Source: DAOUAM01 sp034433305
GTDB lineage: Bacteria > Chloroflexota > Dehalococcoidia > Lucifugimonadales > DAOUAM01
DNA: 44,933 bases
Assembly (NCBI GenBank): GCA_034433305.1
Contig: DAOUAM010000085.1
Span: 1-44,933 of the forward strand
Direction of reading: 5' to 3'
Shown here: positions 34,994 to 42,912 of the stretch, in pieces
Layout: the number at the start of each line of letters is the position of its first letter
Numbering within the stretch: position 1 is the stretch's first letter
Program-made: the position numbers and the translations under genes
The notes under the pieces: generated by a model
What the model was told of the DNA's origin: nothing
The model's database searches: none
What the model saw: only the letters and a program-made list of their open reading frames with translations

Positions 34994-35202
34994 GCAGGTG
35001 CCTCAGATGCCAACGTCTGCCCCCTCTCTGGCTCTCCCCCAGAGGGGGCGAGAACAGCCCCTGCCCCCTGTGGGGGAAGGCCAGGGCCTGCCCCGAGCCT
35101 GTCGAGGGGATGGGGGCCTGGTGGGCCGTCTGCCGACGTCCCGCCATGGAGCAGGCATAGCCGTAACTTTTGCTCAGACCTGGTATAAGACCAGATAGGC
35201 AA
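34994..35202. repeat. Palindromic intergenic repeat block (35.1 kb copy)
   Basis: The block matches the 11.5 kb one closely: CCCCCTCTCTGGCTC near 35020, GAGGGGGCGAGAACAG, GGGGGAAGGCCAGGGCC and CCCGAGCCTGTCGAGGG (35092-35108). It ends with CAGACCTGGTAT (35175-35186), as at 30.4 kb. No coding signal. Confidence 0.7.
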
Positions 35203-35313
35203 CACTGCGCTGCGTCAGGGAGCGCGCAGCGCAGTGCTCTTCGGCCCCGCCTTTGGGAGGGGGCGGGGCTGGGAGTGACCCGAGGCCCCGGCTAACACCG
35301 GGGCCTCTTTTTT
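35203..35313 (+). ncRNA. Three consecutive perfect hairpins ending in a T-run; possible small RNA or compound terminator
   Basis: Hairpin 1: CACTGCGCTGCG (35203-35214) with CGCAGCGCAGTG (35225-35236). Hairpin 2: GCCCCGCC with GGCGGGGC (about 35244-35270). Hairpin 3: GAGGCCCCGG (35282-35291) with CCGGGGCCTC (35298-35307), then six T (35308-35313), a textbook intrinsic terminator for the plus strand. Hairpin 3 surely ends the PDZ transcript. The three-stem array could alternatively be a ~110-base structured RNA; the TATAAG just before it (35185-35190) lacks a good -35. Confidence 0.45.
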
Positions 35314-35350
35314 CTGCTTCTGCACCAGCGCACTGCGGCACGTATTGTTA

Positions 35351-36943
35351 TCAGGCCCTGCTCCTGACCAGCCAGTACTCCAGGCTGTCGGCCAGGGCCA
35401 GCCAGCTTGCCTCGATGATGTTCTCCGAAGCGCCCACGGTGCTCCAGGTGCGCCGGCCGTCGGTGGAGTCTATGAGCACCCGCACCGTCGCGCCGGTGCC
35501 AGACCCCTGGTCCACCACGCGCACCTTGTAGTCCACCAGGCGCACGGCCTCCAGGCTGGGGTAAAACTGGCGCAGGGCCTTGCGCAGCGCGTGGTCCAGG
35601 GCATTCACCGGCCCATTGCCATCGGCGGCGGTGTGCATCACCTGGTCCCCTACCTTCACCTTCACCACCGCCTGGGATGCGATGTCGCCGCCGTTGCCGT
35701 TGGGATGGCCATCGCCGCGCTTCTCCACCATCGCCATGAAGTCCACCAGGACAAAGGGCGGCTGATAGCCCGGCAGCATGCGCCTGACCAGCAGCTCGAA
35801 GGAAGCCTCGGCGCCCTCATACTGGAAGCCCCTGCTCTCCTGGAGCTTGACCAGCTCCAGCAGTTGCCGGGCCTGCGCCTGGGACAGTTCGACGCCCAGG
35901 CCCAGCTCGCGCACCTTGTACAGGATGTTGCTGCGGCCCGAAAGCTCCGATACCAGCACGCGCTTGCTGTTGCCCACCTTTTCGGGCGGGACGTGCTGGT
36001 AGCTGTGCTCCACCCTGGAGATGCCCGACACGTGGAGGCCGCCCTTGTGGGCGAAGGCGCTGGCCCCCACGTAGGGCTGCGAGGCCACCGGCGGCATGTT
36101 GGCGACCTCGGCCACGTAGCGGCTCACCTCCGTGAGCATCTGGAGCTGCTCGTCGGGGATGCAGTCCATGCACAGCTTGAGCTTCAGGTTGGCGATGATG
36201 GAGAGCAGGTTGGCATTGCCGCAGCGCTCGCCGTAGCCGTTGACGGTGCCCTGCACCTGCGTGGCGCCGGCCCGGACGGCGGCCAGCGCCCCGGCCACGG
36301 CCATGTCAGTGTCGTTGTGGGTATGGATGCCCAGGGGCACGCCGCACTGGCGCCCCACGAAGGCCACCGTCTCGGCGATCTCCTCGGGCAGGCTGCCACC
36401 GTTGGTATCGCACAGCACCACGCACTCGGCGCCGGCCTGGGCCGCGGTGCGCACGCACTGGAGGGCGTAGTCGCGGTTGGCCTTGAAGCCGTCGAAGAAG
36501 TGCTCGGCGTCGAAGAACACCCGGCGGCCCTGGGCCTTGAGGAAGGCCACCGAGTCGGCGATCATGGCCAGGTTCTCCTCCAGGGACGTCTCCAGTACCC
36601 TGGTCACGTGCAGGTCCCAGCTTTTGCCCACCAGGGTCACCACCGGCGCGCCGGACTCCAGGAGGGCGATGATATTGGCGTCCCGCTCCACCTCGATGCT
36701 GGCGCGGCGGGTGCTGCCGAAGGCCGCCAGCGTGGCATGGCGCAGCGCCAGCTCGTTGCGGGCGCGGGCGAAGAACTCGGCGTCCTTGGGATTGGAGCCG
36801 GGCCAGCCGCCCTCGATGTAGTGGACGCCTAGCTGGTCCAGCTTGCGGGCGATGGCCAGCTTGTCCTCCACCGACAGGGAAATGCCCTCGTACTGGGCGC
36901 CATCGCGCAGCGTGGTATCGTAAAGCTCGACCCTGGTCATCAT
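35351..36943 (-). CDS. cimA: (R)-citramalate synthase
   Basis: A 530-residue enzyme condensing pyruvate and acetyl-CoA to (R)-citramalate, the first step of the threonine-independent isoleucine route. The HMGL-like TIM barrel opens with ELYDTTLRDGAQYEGISLS; the metal-binding motif is IHTHNDTDMAVAG, and NGYGERCGNANL and GASAFAHKGGLHVSG are typical. The C-terminal LeuA-type allosteric dimer domain spans ~400-525. Length and the TLRDGAQ.EGIS start fit citramalate synthase better than homocitrate or 2-isopropylmalate synthase. ATG 36943 or the adjacent ATG 36940 follows GAGGAGAGG. A longer open frame upstream runs through the T-box leader and is rejected. Expression is probably induced when the cognate tRNA is uncharged. 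Confidence 0.92.
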   Translation of the reverse strand: MMTRVELYDTTLRDGAQYEGISLSVEDKLAIARKLDQLGVHYIEGGWPGSNPKDAEFFARARNELALRHATLAAFGSTRRASIEVERDANIIALLESGAPVVTLVGKSWDLHVTRVLETSLEENLAMIADSVAFLKAQGRRVFFDAEHFFDGFKANRDYALQCVRTAAQAGAECVVLCDTNGGSLPEEIAETVAFVGRQCGVPLGIHTHNDTDMAVAGALAAVRAGATQVQGTVNGYGERCGNANLLSIIANLKLKLCMDCIPDEQLQMLTEVSRYVAEVANMPPVASQPYVGASAFAHKGGLHVSGISRVEHSYQHVPPEKVGNSKRVLVSELSGRSNILYKVRELGLGVELSQAQARQLLELVKLQESRGFQYEGAEASFELLVRRMLPGYQPPFVLVDFMAMVEKRGDGHPNGNGGDIASQAVVKVKVGDQVMHTAADGNGPVNALDHALRKALRQFYPSLEAVRLVDYKVRVVDQGSGTGATVRVLIDSTDGRRTWSTVGASENIIEASWLALADSLEYWLVRSRA

Positions 36944-36978
36944 GCCTCTCCTCGTGATGTTCCTGCCTCCCGGGCAAC

Positions 36979-37297
36979 AAAAAAGCCCGTCCCGCCAAGG
37001 GACGGGCCAGAAGCGTAGACCCGTGGTACCACCCTGATTCCCCGGCACGCCGCCAGGCCGACCGCCTTGCAGCGCCGGAGCACTCATTCGAGGTACGTGT
37101 TCATACCCCCGCCCTGCTAACGGTGGGCGAGTCCGTCGGAGCCTACTGGGGCATTGCCCGTTGGGTCCGCGGCTCGGGAGGGATATTCCGGGGAGGCCCA
37201 GGCGTCTGCTTCCACCAGGCCAGACTCGCTGGGGCCGGGCGTGTCCCCGTACTCGTCTCCGTCGTCGCTTTTGGTAATGTGAACAAAGTCTGAGATA
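36979..37297 (-). promoter_or_regulatory. T-box leader of cimA
   Basis: On the minus strand the T-box sequence AGGGTGGTACCACGG (37035-37021) is present. It is followed by a terminator, GCCCGTCCC-TTGGC-GGGACGGGC plus a T-run (37007-36979), with the ATG 36 bases beyond. The T-box would pair with the terminator's 5' side to form the alternative antiterminator on uncharged tRNA binding. Upstream, GACGAGTACGG and GAATATCCCTCCCGAG (about 37185-37170) look like stem I. ATC within GAATATCCC is a plausible isoleucine specifier, which would fit citramalate synthase; the specifier assignment is inference. Confidence 0.88.
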
Positions 37298-37298
37298 A

Positions 37299-37327
37299 AG
37301 CTTAGTCGGCCGAGGCGGGGATGTCAA
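37299..37327 (-). promoter_or_regulatory. Promoter of the T-box leader
   Basis: On the minus strand a perfect TTGACA (37322-37327), a 17-base spacer, then TAAGCT (37299-37304), placing the transcript start near 37292, just before the leader. Confidence 0.6.
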
Positions 37328-37337
37328 GGCGGGCGGC

Positions 37338-37415
37338 TGGCCCCCTTCCTGGCCTTCCCCCACGGGGGGAAGGGACTGTTCTCGCCCCTCTGGGGGAGAG
37401 CCAGAGAGGGGGCTA
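37338..37415. repeat. Palindromic intergenic repeat block (37.4 kb copy)
   Basis: It reads GCCCCCTTCCTGGCCTTCCC, then CGGGGGGAAGGGACTG, CTCGCCCCTCTGGGGGAGAG and CCAGAGAGGGGGCTAGCC: an inverted copy of the 11.5 kb unit. It lies just upstream of the cimA promoter. The rest of the gap to 37726 shows no gene or motif that I recognise. Confidence 0.7.
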
Positions 37416-37726
37416 GCCTTGCCACCGGCGCGGCGCCAATGGGCATCACGTCCTCTGACAGAGGGTAAGACCTGACTGCGGACATACCCTCTTGGGGAAC
37501 ACCCTCTGAGACCTTGGCCCAGCCCGCCCAGGGCGGCGTCAGGTGGCACTTCCGTTGTCCAAAGGTATTAACGCCCAGAAGAAGCCCACAGCCCCAAATT
37601 AGTCTGCACGGATGGTGCCTCTGCTGGCGCCTGAGGGCTATCGTGATAATGATGTGCACTTGCTGTCACAGGCCCAGCCATGCAGGAGGGGCCTGCCCCA
37701 GCAACCTGCGCCAGCCCGGAGGGAGC

Positions 37727-38086
37727 ATGAAGGGCCCGCTGCTGATAGCCCTCCTCGCCCTCGTGGCCTTTGCCATGGGGTGCGATGTCCAGGGCCGCGT
37801 GTCGCCCAGTAAGGAGCAGTACCAGCGGGAGGTCGAGTCCTGGACCGCCAGGTACGACGCCCATATCGCCGCGCTGCGGGCCAGGCTGGAGCAGGAGACC
37901 GGGCAGGACAGGGCCAGGCTGGGAGAGCGCATACAGGACCTGGACGCCCAGCGGGACGAGCTGGTGCGGAAGCTGGAGCAGTTGAGGTCCAGGGGCAGCC
38001 AGGGCTGGCAGGACCTCAGGCCGGGCATAGACCAGGCCCTGCATGGTCTGGAGCGTGCCTACCGTGAGGCCAAAGAAGGCCTGTGA
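37727..38086 (+). CDS. Small lipoprotein with a coiled-coil domain
   Basis: A 119-residue predicted lipoprotein. ATG 37727 follows CGGAGGGAGC. The signal KGPLLIALLALVAFAMG ends at a lipobox-like AMGC, with Cys20 as the likely lipidated residue. Residues ~35-95 are rich in Glu, Arg, Gln and Leu with heptad spacing (YDAHIAALRARLEQETGQDR, RIQDLDAQRDELVRKLEQL), predicting a long coiled coil. I do not recognise a named family. It stands 43 bases before the cupredoxin gene on the same strand. A longer upstream frame from 37514 is rejected because it lacks a ribosome-binding site and would hide the signal peptide. Confidence 0.7.
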   Translation: MKGPLLIALLALVAFAMGCDVQGRVSPSKEQYQREVESWTARYDAHIAALRARLEQETGQDRARLGERIQDLDAQRDELVRKLEQLRSRGSQGWQDLRPGIDQALHGLERAYREAKEGL

Positions 38087-38129
38087 CCTTGTTAGCAACG
38101 CACGGCCGAGTCTTGCCATGGGAGCGAAG

Positions 38130-38603
38130 ATGTCCAGAATATACGCCCTTATGTTGATGGCCCTGATAGCGATAGCAGCGCTGGCGCTGACTGCCTGCGG
38201 AGAAGAGACGCAGGTCACACCGGCGCCCGGTGGGCGGACGCCCACGGCAGCCGCGTCGCCTTCGCCTGGCGCCGCCGCATCGCCGTCGCCGGCTGCGTCG
38301 CCATCGCCTGGCGGGTCCGGCGCCACCACCGTCCAGGTAGAGTTGATGGACCCCGCCAACGGCGGTGAGTACGAGTTCAGGCCCAGCGAGTTCACCTTCA
38401 CCACCGGCCAGACGGTGGAGTTCGTGCTGAGGTCCGAGAGCGAGTTCCACACCTTCACGGTGGACGCCCTGGATATTGACGTCAGTGTGGAGGGTGGCCA
38501 GACCCAGAGGTTCACCCACACCTTTAACCAGGCAGGGACTTTCGAGTTGATTTGTATTCCCCACGAGAGTCTGGGGATGGTTGGCCAGATAACAGTGAGG
38601 TAA
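38130..38603 (+). CDS. Cupredoxin-domain lipoprotein (type 1 copper)
   Basis: A 157-residue lipoprotein. ATG 38130 is favoured over ATG 38118 by GGAG six bases upstream. The signal (YALMLMALIAIAALALTAC) ends at lipobox LTAC, followed by a Pro/Ser/Ala tether (SPSPGAAASPSPAASPSPGG). The cupredoxin fold occupies ~70-157. Its copper ligands are visible: a histidine in SESEFHTFTV and Cys-Ile-Pro-His-x4-Met in ICIPHESLGM, which matches a type 1 blue-copper site. It may shuttle electrons at the membrane surface or buffer copper. It lies in a plus-strand cluster with Dps, PRC-barrel and YihY genes. Confidence 0.87.
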   Translation: MSRIYALMLMALIAIAALALTACGEETQVTPAPGGRTPTAAASPSPGAAASPSPAASPSPGGSGATTVQVELMDPANGGEYEFRPSEFTFTTGQTVEFVLRSESEFHTFTVDALDIDVSVEGGQTQRFTHTFNQAGTFELICIPHESLGMVGQITVR

Positions 38604-38709
38604 CACAAGGCGCCAGCTACTGAGGCCGGCGCTGCGATTCCTGCCCAGGGGCGCGCGTGGCGACCGCCTGTTTGCGCTCCCCGCAGGCATACCAGGAGGA
38701 GACTCGCAG

Positions 38710-39198
38710 ATGGAACCCAACATAGGCCTGCTGGAAGAGGACCGCCAAGGCTCAATTCAGGCGCTCAATACCCTGCTGCTACCCGATGAGTATGTCCTGT
38801 ACACCAAGACCCGCAACTACCACTGGAACGTGACGGGGCCAAGGTTCCACGACCTGCACAGGTTCTTCGAGCAGCAGTACAGGGAGCTTAGTGAGATCGT
38901 GGACGACGTGGCCGAGCGGGTCAGGTCGCTGGGGGGCTGGGCTATCGGCACCCTGGCCGAGTTCTCGGAGCATACCAGGCTGGACGAGGAGCCAGGCGAG
39001 TACCCGGACTCCGAGCAGATGGTCCTGGACCTGCTGGAAGACCACGAGACAGTTATCCGCAACCTGCGCGGCGACATCGAGAAGTGCCAGCGTGAGTACC
39101 ACGACGAGGGCACGGCCAACTTTCTGACTGACATAATGCAGAGGCACGAGAAAATGGCCTGGATGCTCCGGGCCATGATAGAGGGGGACTCTATGTAG
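38710..39198 (+). CDS. dps: Dps/bacterioferritin-like DNA-protection protein
   Basis: A 162-residue ferritin-superfamily protein, the usual Dps length. The ferroxidase-site region is KTRNYHWNVTGPRFHDLHRFFEQQY, given by its ends KTRNYHWNVTG and FHDLHRFFEQQY, with the later DDVAERVRSLGG. These carry the His, Asp and Glu residues that bind iron at the subunit interface in Dps. It would form 12-subunit shells that oxidise Fe2+ with H2O2 and protect DNA. ATG 38710 has AGGAGGAG about ten bases upstream. The N-terminus has no Lys-rich DNA-binding tail, so DNA binding is uncertain. Confidence 0.9.
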   Translation: MEPNIGLLEEDRQGSIQALNTLLLPDEYVLYTKTRNYHWNVTGPRFHDLHRFFEQQYRELSEIVDDVAERVRSLGGWAIGTLAEFSEHTRLDEEPGEYPDSEQMVLDLLEDHETVIRNLRGDIEKCQREYHDEGTANFLTDIMQRHEKMAWMLRAMIEGDSM

Positions 39199-39392
39199 CC
39201 GAGCGGGCGACGCCCTGCCTGGCGGCGCTCCATGACCAGGATGTTCAAGCCATGCCCGTGGCTGCTGTCCGGGCCTGGCCTGCGCAGATGAGCCGAGGTA
39301 TGGAGCAGGTTGTGCCAGCGCCGAGGGCGCCTGCCCGGCAGGGCAGGGGCTGGCGTGGCGCACGGGTGGAGAGGTGCGGTGGAGGTGCCGCC

Positions 39393-39764
39393 ATGATTCA
39401 GGTGCCAAGGACTCTTTCCATAAGCGTGCTGTCCGGCGTCGCCGTGGCCAATACGGCGGGAGAGGAACTGGGCAAGACCGAGGACTATGTGATTGACCTG
39501 GAGGGGGGCCGCGTCGTCTTCGCCATCATCTCGGCCGGCGGGTTCATGGGGCGTGGCAACAGGCTGTTCGCTGTGCCCTGGGACGCCCTGAAGTTCTACC
39601 CCCACGAGAGGAAATTCACCATCAACGTGGACAGGGAGACTTTCCGAAAGGCCCCCTCCTTCGAGAAGAGCAACTGGCCGGACATGACCGACCGCCAGTG
39701 GGCCAGCGAGATCTACAGCTACTACGGTTACAGGCCCTACTGGAAGGAAGAGAACGAGTACTGA
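39393..39764 (+). CDS. PRC-barrel domain protein
   Basis: A 123-residue protein with one PRC-barrel domain (VLSGVAVANTAGEELGKTED, then YVIDLEGGRVVFAIIS, GNRLFAVPWDALKFYP), ~residues 10-80. The rest (APSFEKSNWPDMTDRQWASE to YYGYRPYWKEENEY) is an aromatic/acidic tail seen in bacterial PRC-barrel stress proteins. It has no signal peptide. The function is unknown; such proteins are often found with stress or sporulation-associated envelope genes. ATG 39393 has GGAGG seven bases upstream. Its neighbours are dps and a YihY-like gene. Confidence 0.83.
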   Translation: MIQVPRTLSISVLSGVAVANTAGEELGKTEDYVIDLEGGRVVFAIISAGGFMGRGNRLFAVPWDALKFYPHERKFTINVDRETFRKAPSFEKSNWPDMTDRQWASEIYSYYGYRPYWKEENEY

Positions 39765-39909
39765 CCAGGTGGTCATTCGTCCGGCGTTAACATGAGCGGC
39801 GCCAGGGGCCGAGGATGGGTGAGCTTTCAGGGCTTGGGGAGGCTACTGGCGCCGCTCGCCCTGCACTGCGTCCCCCGTCTCCCTGGCCCAACGGGCTAGA
39901 GGCTCTTGC

Positions 39910-40857
39910 ATGGCTGCAAACTTCTTCCGTGCCAGCGCCCGATGGATGCGGGGTAAACAGCAGCAGCTAAAGGACCGCCTGCTCAGGGTGCCTCCGCTGC
40001 AGTTGGCATACCGCACCGCCAGGGAGCTTAGCAACGACGACGCCACTCATATGGCCGCCGGCGTGGCCTACTACGCGGTGCTTTCGGTCTTCCCTCTGCT
40101 GCTGGGGCTGGTGGCCCTCTTCAGCCTGTTCCTGGACTCCCAGACGGTGCGCGACCGGCTGTTCGAGTTCGTGCGGACGTACCTGCCGGCTTCGGTGGAC
40201 CTGCTGGAGCGCAACATCGAGAACGTGGCACGCCTGCGGGGCATCCTGGGGCTGGCCAGCATACTGGGCTTCTTCTGGTCGGCCAGCGCCGTCTTCGGGG
40301 CCATCGCCCGCGCTCTCAACCGCGCCTGGGACGTGAAGGACGACCGTCCCTTCTACGTCCAGAAGGCGCTCCACCTGGGCATGGGCCTGGGCATAGGCCT
40401 GCTGTTCCTGCTCTCCCTGGGGGCGACCACTGCCATAGGCATCCTGGCCCGCGTGGACCTGCGCCTGCCTGGAGGCATCAACCCGCTGGACAACGCGGTC
40501 ATCCAGTACGGCTCCAGGGTGGTGACGGCCCTGTTCACCCTGGCCATCTTCCTGCTGGTGTACCGGTACGTCCCCAACGTCAGGACGCCCTGGCGCTACA
40601 TCTGGCCGGGAGCGCTGCTGGGCACACTGCTCTTCGAGGTGGGCAAGAACCTCTTCATCCTGTACCTGAACAGCTTTGCCAACTACCAGCAGGTGTACGG
40701 CTCCCTGGCCTCGGTGGTCATACTGCTGGTATGGACCTACACCTCGGCCTACATCCTCATCCTGGGGGCCGAGTTCACCGCCGAGTACGCTCGCATGAAG
40801 ATGGGCATCGAGGAGGGCGCCCCGCTGACGCCCGTGCTGTCGTCCTTCGACGACTGA
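39910..40857 (+). CDS. YihY/virulence factor BrkB family membrane protein
   Basis: A 315-residue inner-membrane protein. The family signature is present: LSNDDATHMAAGVAYYAVLSVFPLLLGLVALF, shortened here to MAAGVAYYAVLSVFPLL, followed by WSASAVFGAIARALNRAWDV, then NVRTPWRYIWPGALLGTLLFEVGK, given by its ends NVRTPW and GKNLF. About six membrane segments are predicted. It was once annotated RNase BN, but that activity belongs to another protein; its real function is unknown. ATG 39910 has AGAGG seven bases upstream. The gene ends the stress-like plus-strand cluster. Confidence 0.9.
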   Translation: MAANFFRASARWMRGKQQQLKDRLLRVPPLQLAYRTARELSNDDATHMAAGVAYYAVLSVFPLLLGLVALFSLFLDSQTVRDRLFEFVRTYLPASVDLLERNIENVARLRGILGLASILGFFWSASAVFGAIARALNRAWDVKDDRPFYVQKALHLGMGLGIGLLFLLSLGATTAIGILARVDLRLPGGINPLDNAVIQYGSRVVTALFTLAIFLLVYRYVPNVRTPWRYIWPGALLGTLLFEVGKNLFILYLNSFANYQQVYGSLASVVILLVWTYTSAYILILGAEFTAEYARMKMGIEEGAPLTPVLSSFDD

Positions 40858-40992
40858 CGCGGCCAGGGACTACACGAGAAGTCTGCCCGAAGACGCGACC
40901 GCACCCAACTTGAACCCCCGCGCTGCCTGGCCTTAACCTGTGCCTCGACCTCTCCTGCTTGCCGCGGAGAGAGTACAACTGGAGGCGTAGTG

Positions 40993-41178
40993 ATGCCACG
41001 CTTCTTGAGGGGAGAGCTTCTCGGTGTCGTGGAAGGCCCCGCCGTGCTGCTCAAGATCAGGGGCGAGGAGCGCAAGTTCCCGCTGGGCGTTGACCTTCCC
41101 GTTTCGTGGATCATGGAGCACCTGGACCGCCCCGTCATGGTCAGGCTGGACGGCGACAGGGTGACCGAGGTGATGTAG
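40993..41178 (+). CDS. Small protein of unknown function (61 aa)
   Basis: A 61-residue protein I do not recognise. The composition alternates short hydrophobic and charged strands (LRGELLGVVEGPAVLLKIRG, EERKFPLGVDL, RPVMVRLDGDRVTEVM), suggesting a small beta-barrel. ATG 40993 is preceded by GGAGG with a seven-base gap, a strong ribosome-binding site; a GTG immediately upstream is the alternative. The codon usage matches its neighbours. A hairpin (GCTGGACTGG 41180-41189 with CCAGTCCCAGC 41204-41214, one bulge) directly after its stop may end its transcript. Confidence 0.6.
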   Translation: MPRFLRGELLGVVEGPAVLLKIRGEERKFPLGVDLPVSWIMEHLDRPVMVRLDGDRVTEVM

Positions 41179-41234
41179 CGCTGGACTGGGGCCGGACAGC
41201 ATGCCAGTCCCAGCCTGTAGCGTCCTTGAGTTAC

Positions 41235-41280
41235 GTCTACACGGCGGTATATAGGGGCGGGTCTCGGACCCGCCCTTGCG
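41235..41280. repeat. GGGCGGG palindrome with CGGCGGTATA flank (copy 2, inverted)
   Basis: ACGGCGGTATATAGGGG then GGGTCTCGGACCCGCCC: the reverse complement of the 21992-22028 element. It can fold into a GGGCGGGTC/GACCCGCCC hairpin. Confidence 0.5.
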
Positions 41281-41388
41281 TTGCCTTGGTAAAGTGGTCT
41301 GGCCTTTCGTGCTGTGCACTCGGCATGAAAGCGCTGTAGAAGCATCCCTCTGCCTTATACCAATTCTGTATGATGACGCCGTATTTCG

Positions 41389-41492
41389 TAGGGGCAGGCC
41401 TTGTGCCTGCCCAGGGGCCCTGGGCAACCACAAGGGTTGCCCCTACGTTTCAAGGCCGAGTGCGTCCGCCAAGGTTGTCGGATAGGCTCTTA
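41389..41492. repeat. GTAGGGGCAGG double-palindrome element joined to the MITE-like right end
   Basis: Two hairpins: GGGCAGGC-CTTGT-GCCTGCCC (about 41393-41411) and GGGCAACC-ACAAG-GGTTGCCC (about 41423-41443), inside an outer CGTAGGGGC/GCCCCTACG repeat. The remainder, 41454-41492 (CCGAGTGCGTCCGCCAAGG and TTGTCGGATAGGCTCTT), nearly duplicates 21174-21210. Part of the first hairpin recurs at 44778-44798. There is no coding signal in 41179-41489. Confidence 0.65.
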
Positions 41493-42635
41493 CTGGCGCC
41501 ACTCTAGGTAGTGAGGGCTGGGCCTGTCGCTGACGACGATGGTGGCGTCGCGGCGCCGCAGCACCTCGGGGCGCAGCCGGGTGCCCAGGCCCGGGCCTTC
41601 CGGGGCCAGCAGGTAGCCGTTCTGGACGTTTATGTTAGGTGTCACGTAGTCGCCGTACCAGGTCTCGTAGTAGGAGCGCGTCGTCTCCATGAGCATGGCG
41701 TTGGGCACGTTCAGCGCCACGTGGGCGCAGGCGAAGACGTTGACCGGGCCGGTGCAGTCGTGGGGGCACACGGGTAGCTGGTAGGTCTCCGCCAGGATGG
41801 CGATCTTCTTGGTCTCGGATATGCCGCCCGTCCAGATGAGGTCGGGCATCACGATCTCCACGGCGCCCTTCTCGATGAACTCCCGGAACTGGTAGCGGGT
41901 CACGAAGCGCTCGGCCAGGCAGATGGGGAACTTGCTCTCGTGGGCCAGCTTGAGATGGGCGTCCACGTTGCGGGGCGACAGCATCTCCTCCAGCCACAGG
42001 ATGTTGTATGGCTCCAGCGCCCGGGCGATGAGGATGGCGCTGTGCAGGCCCCAGAAGCCGTGGCCGTCTATGGCGATCTTCATCTCGTCGCCCACGGCCT
42101 GGTGTATCTTGCGGATGGGCGCGACGATGCGCTCCAGCTCCTGCCTGGTCAGCTCGTAGCCGTCGCCCTCGTGGGCCGCCGGGAAGGCGCCCACCTTCAT
42201 GTGAGTGATGCCCAGGTCCAGCAGCTCCTTGACGTAGGGCACCGGGTCACTGGCGTAATTGGGGCCGCCGCCGGTATTGTAGACACGGATGCGGTCGCGG
42301 CAGGCGCCGCCCAGCAGCTCGTAGATGGGCCGGCCGGCGGCCTGGCCCGCGATGTCCCACAGGGCGATGTCCAGGGCCGAGATGGCCCGCGTCTCGGCGC
42401 CACCATAGCCCCAGTGGTCGGCCAGGCGGAACATGTTGTACCAGTGGCGCTCGATGTCCAGCGGGTTGCGCCCGATGAGCAGCGGCGCGAACAGCTCGTG
42501 GATGGCGCCCTCCACGGCGCGGGCGCCGTACCACGTCTCGCCCAGCCCCACCTGGCCCTCGTCGGTATGCACCTGCACCCAGATGACGCGGGGCAACTCG
42601 GCCACGCGTATGGTCTCTACCCTGGTTATCTTCAA
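41490..42635 (-). CDS. Enolase-superfamily dehydratase (mandelate racemase/muconate lactonizing type)
   Basis: A 381-residue enzyme. The N-terminal capping domain opens KITRVETIRVAELP. In the barrel, metal ligands are visible in IAIDGHGFWG (Asp), LWLEEML (Glu) and CLAERFVTR (Glu). A histidine in VCPHDCTGPV is a likely general base; the KVGAFPAAHEG stretch at the second strand probably carries a further acid/base residue. The pattern resembles galactonate-, gluconate- or similar sugar-acid dehydratases, but the substrate is not certain. The start is TTG 42635, with AGGAG seven bases upstream; an out-of-frame ATG lies in the same spacer. It is not next to an obvious sugar-acid transporter or regulator. 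Confidence 0.87.
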   Translation of the reverse strand: MKITRVETIRVAELPRVIWVQVHTDEGQVGLGETWYGARAVEGAIHELFAPLLIGRNPLDIERHWYNMFRLADHWGYGGAETRAISALDIALWDIAGQAAGRPIYELLGGACRDRIRVYNTGGGPNYASDPVPYVKELLDLGITHMKVGAFPAAHEGDGYELTRQELERIVAPIRKIHQAVGDEMKIAIDGHGFWGLHSAILIARALEPYNILWLEEMLSPRNVDAHLKLAHESKFPICLAERFVTRYQFREFIEKGAVEIVMPDLIWTGGISETKKIAILAETYQLPVCPHDCTGPVNVFACAHVALNVPNAMLMETTRSYYETWYGDYVTPNINVQNGYLLAPEGPGLGTRLRPEVLRRRDATIVVSDRPSPHYLEWRQ

Positions 42636-42757
42636 GGCATGTCTCCTGTATTGCTCTGGCTGCTAGCAGCCGGCCCATACACTAGCACAGGCCGGGCCTG
42701 GCGTGTAGGGGCCTTGAGGCTTCTTCATCCTTCCCGCGAAAGTCGCAATGTAGAGTA

Positions 42758-42789
42758 TTGTCATTCTATATATATATATGCTGTATACT
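42758..42789 (+). promoter_or_regulatory. Promoter candidate with a (TA)n spacer
   Basis: TTGTCA (42758-42763) and TATACT (42784-42789) are separated by 20 bases containing TATATATATATAT (42767-42779). Loss of one or two TA units would give 18- or 16-base spacing. It lies ~125 bases upstream of the lipoprotein gene at 42913. The divergent enolase-family gene may share this AT-rich patch. Confidence 0.4.
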
Positions 42790-42912
42790 CAGACCAGTCC
42801 CTCTGGCGCATGAGGACCACAGACAGACTTTTGCTGAGAAAACCCGCCCCTGCCAGGCATCGTTGATTTAAAGAAGATGGGCCTCCAGACCTTTACAACC
42901 CTGGTATGAGTG

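Noticed and set aside
36944..37549. N-terminal extension of citramalate synthase
   Set aside because: The extra residues read through the T-box leader, terminator and a palindromic block; the family start is at 36943 or 36940.
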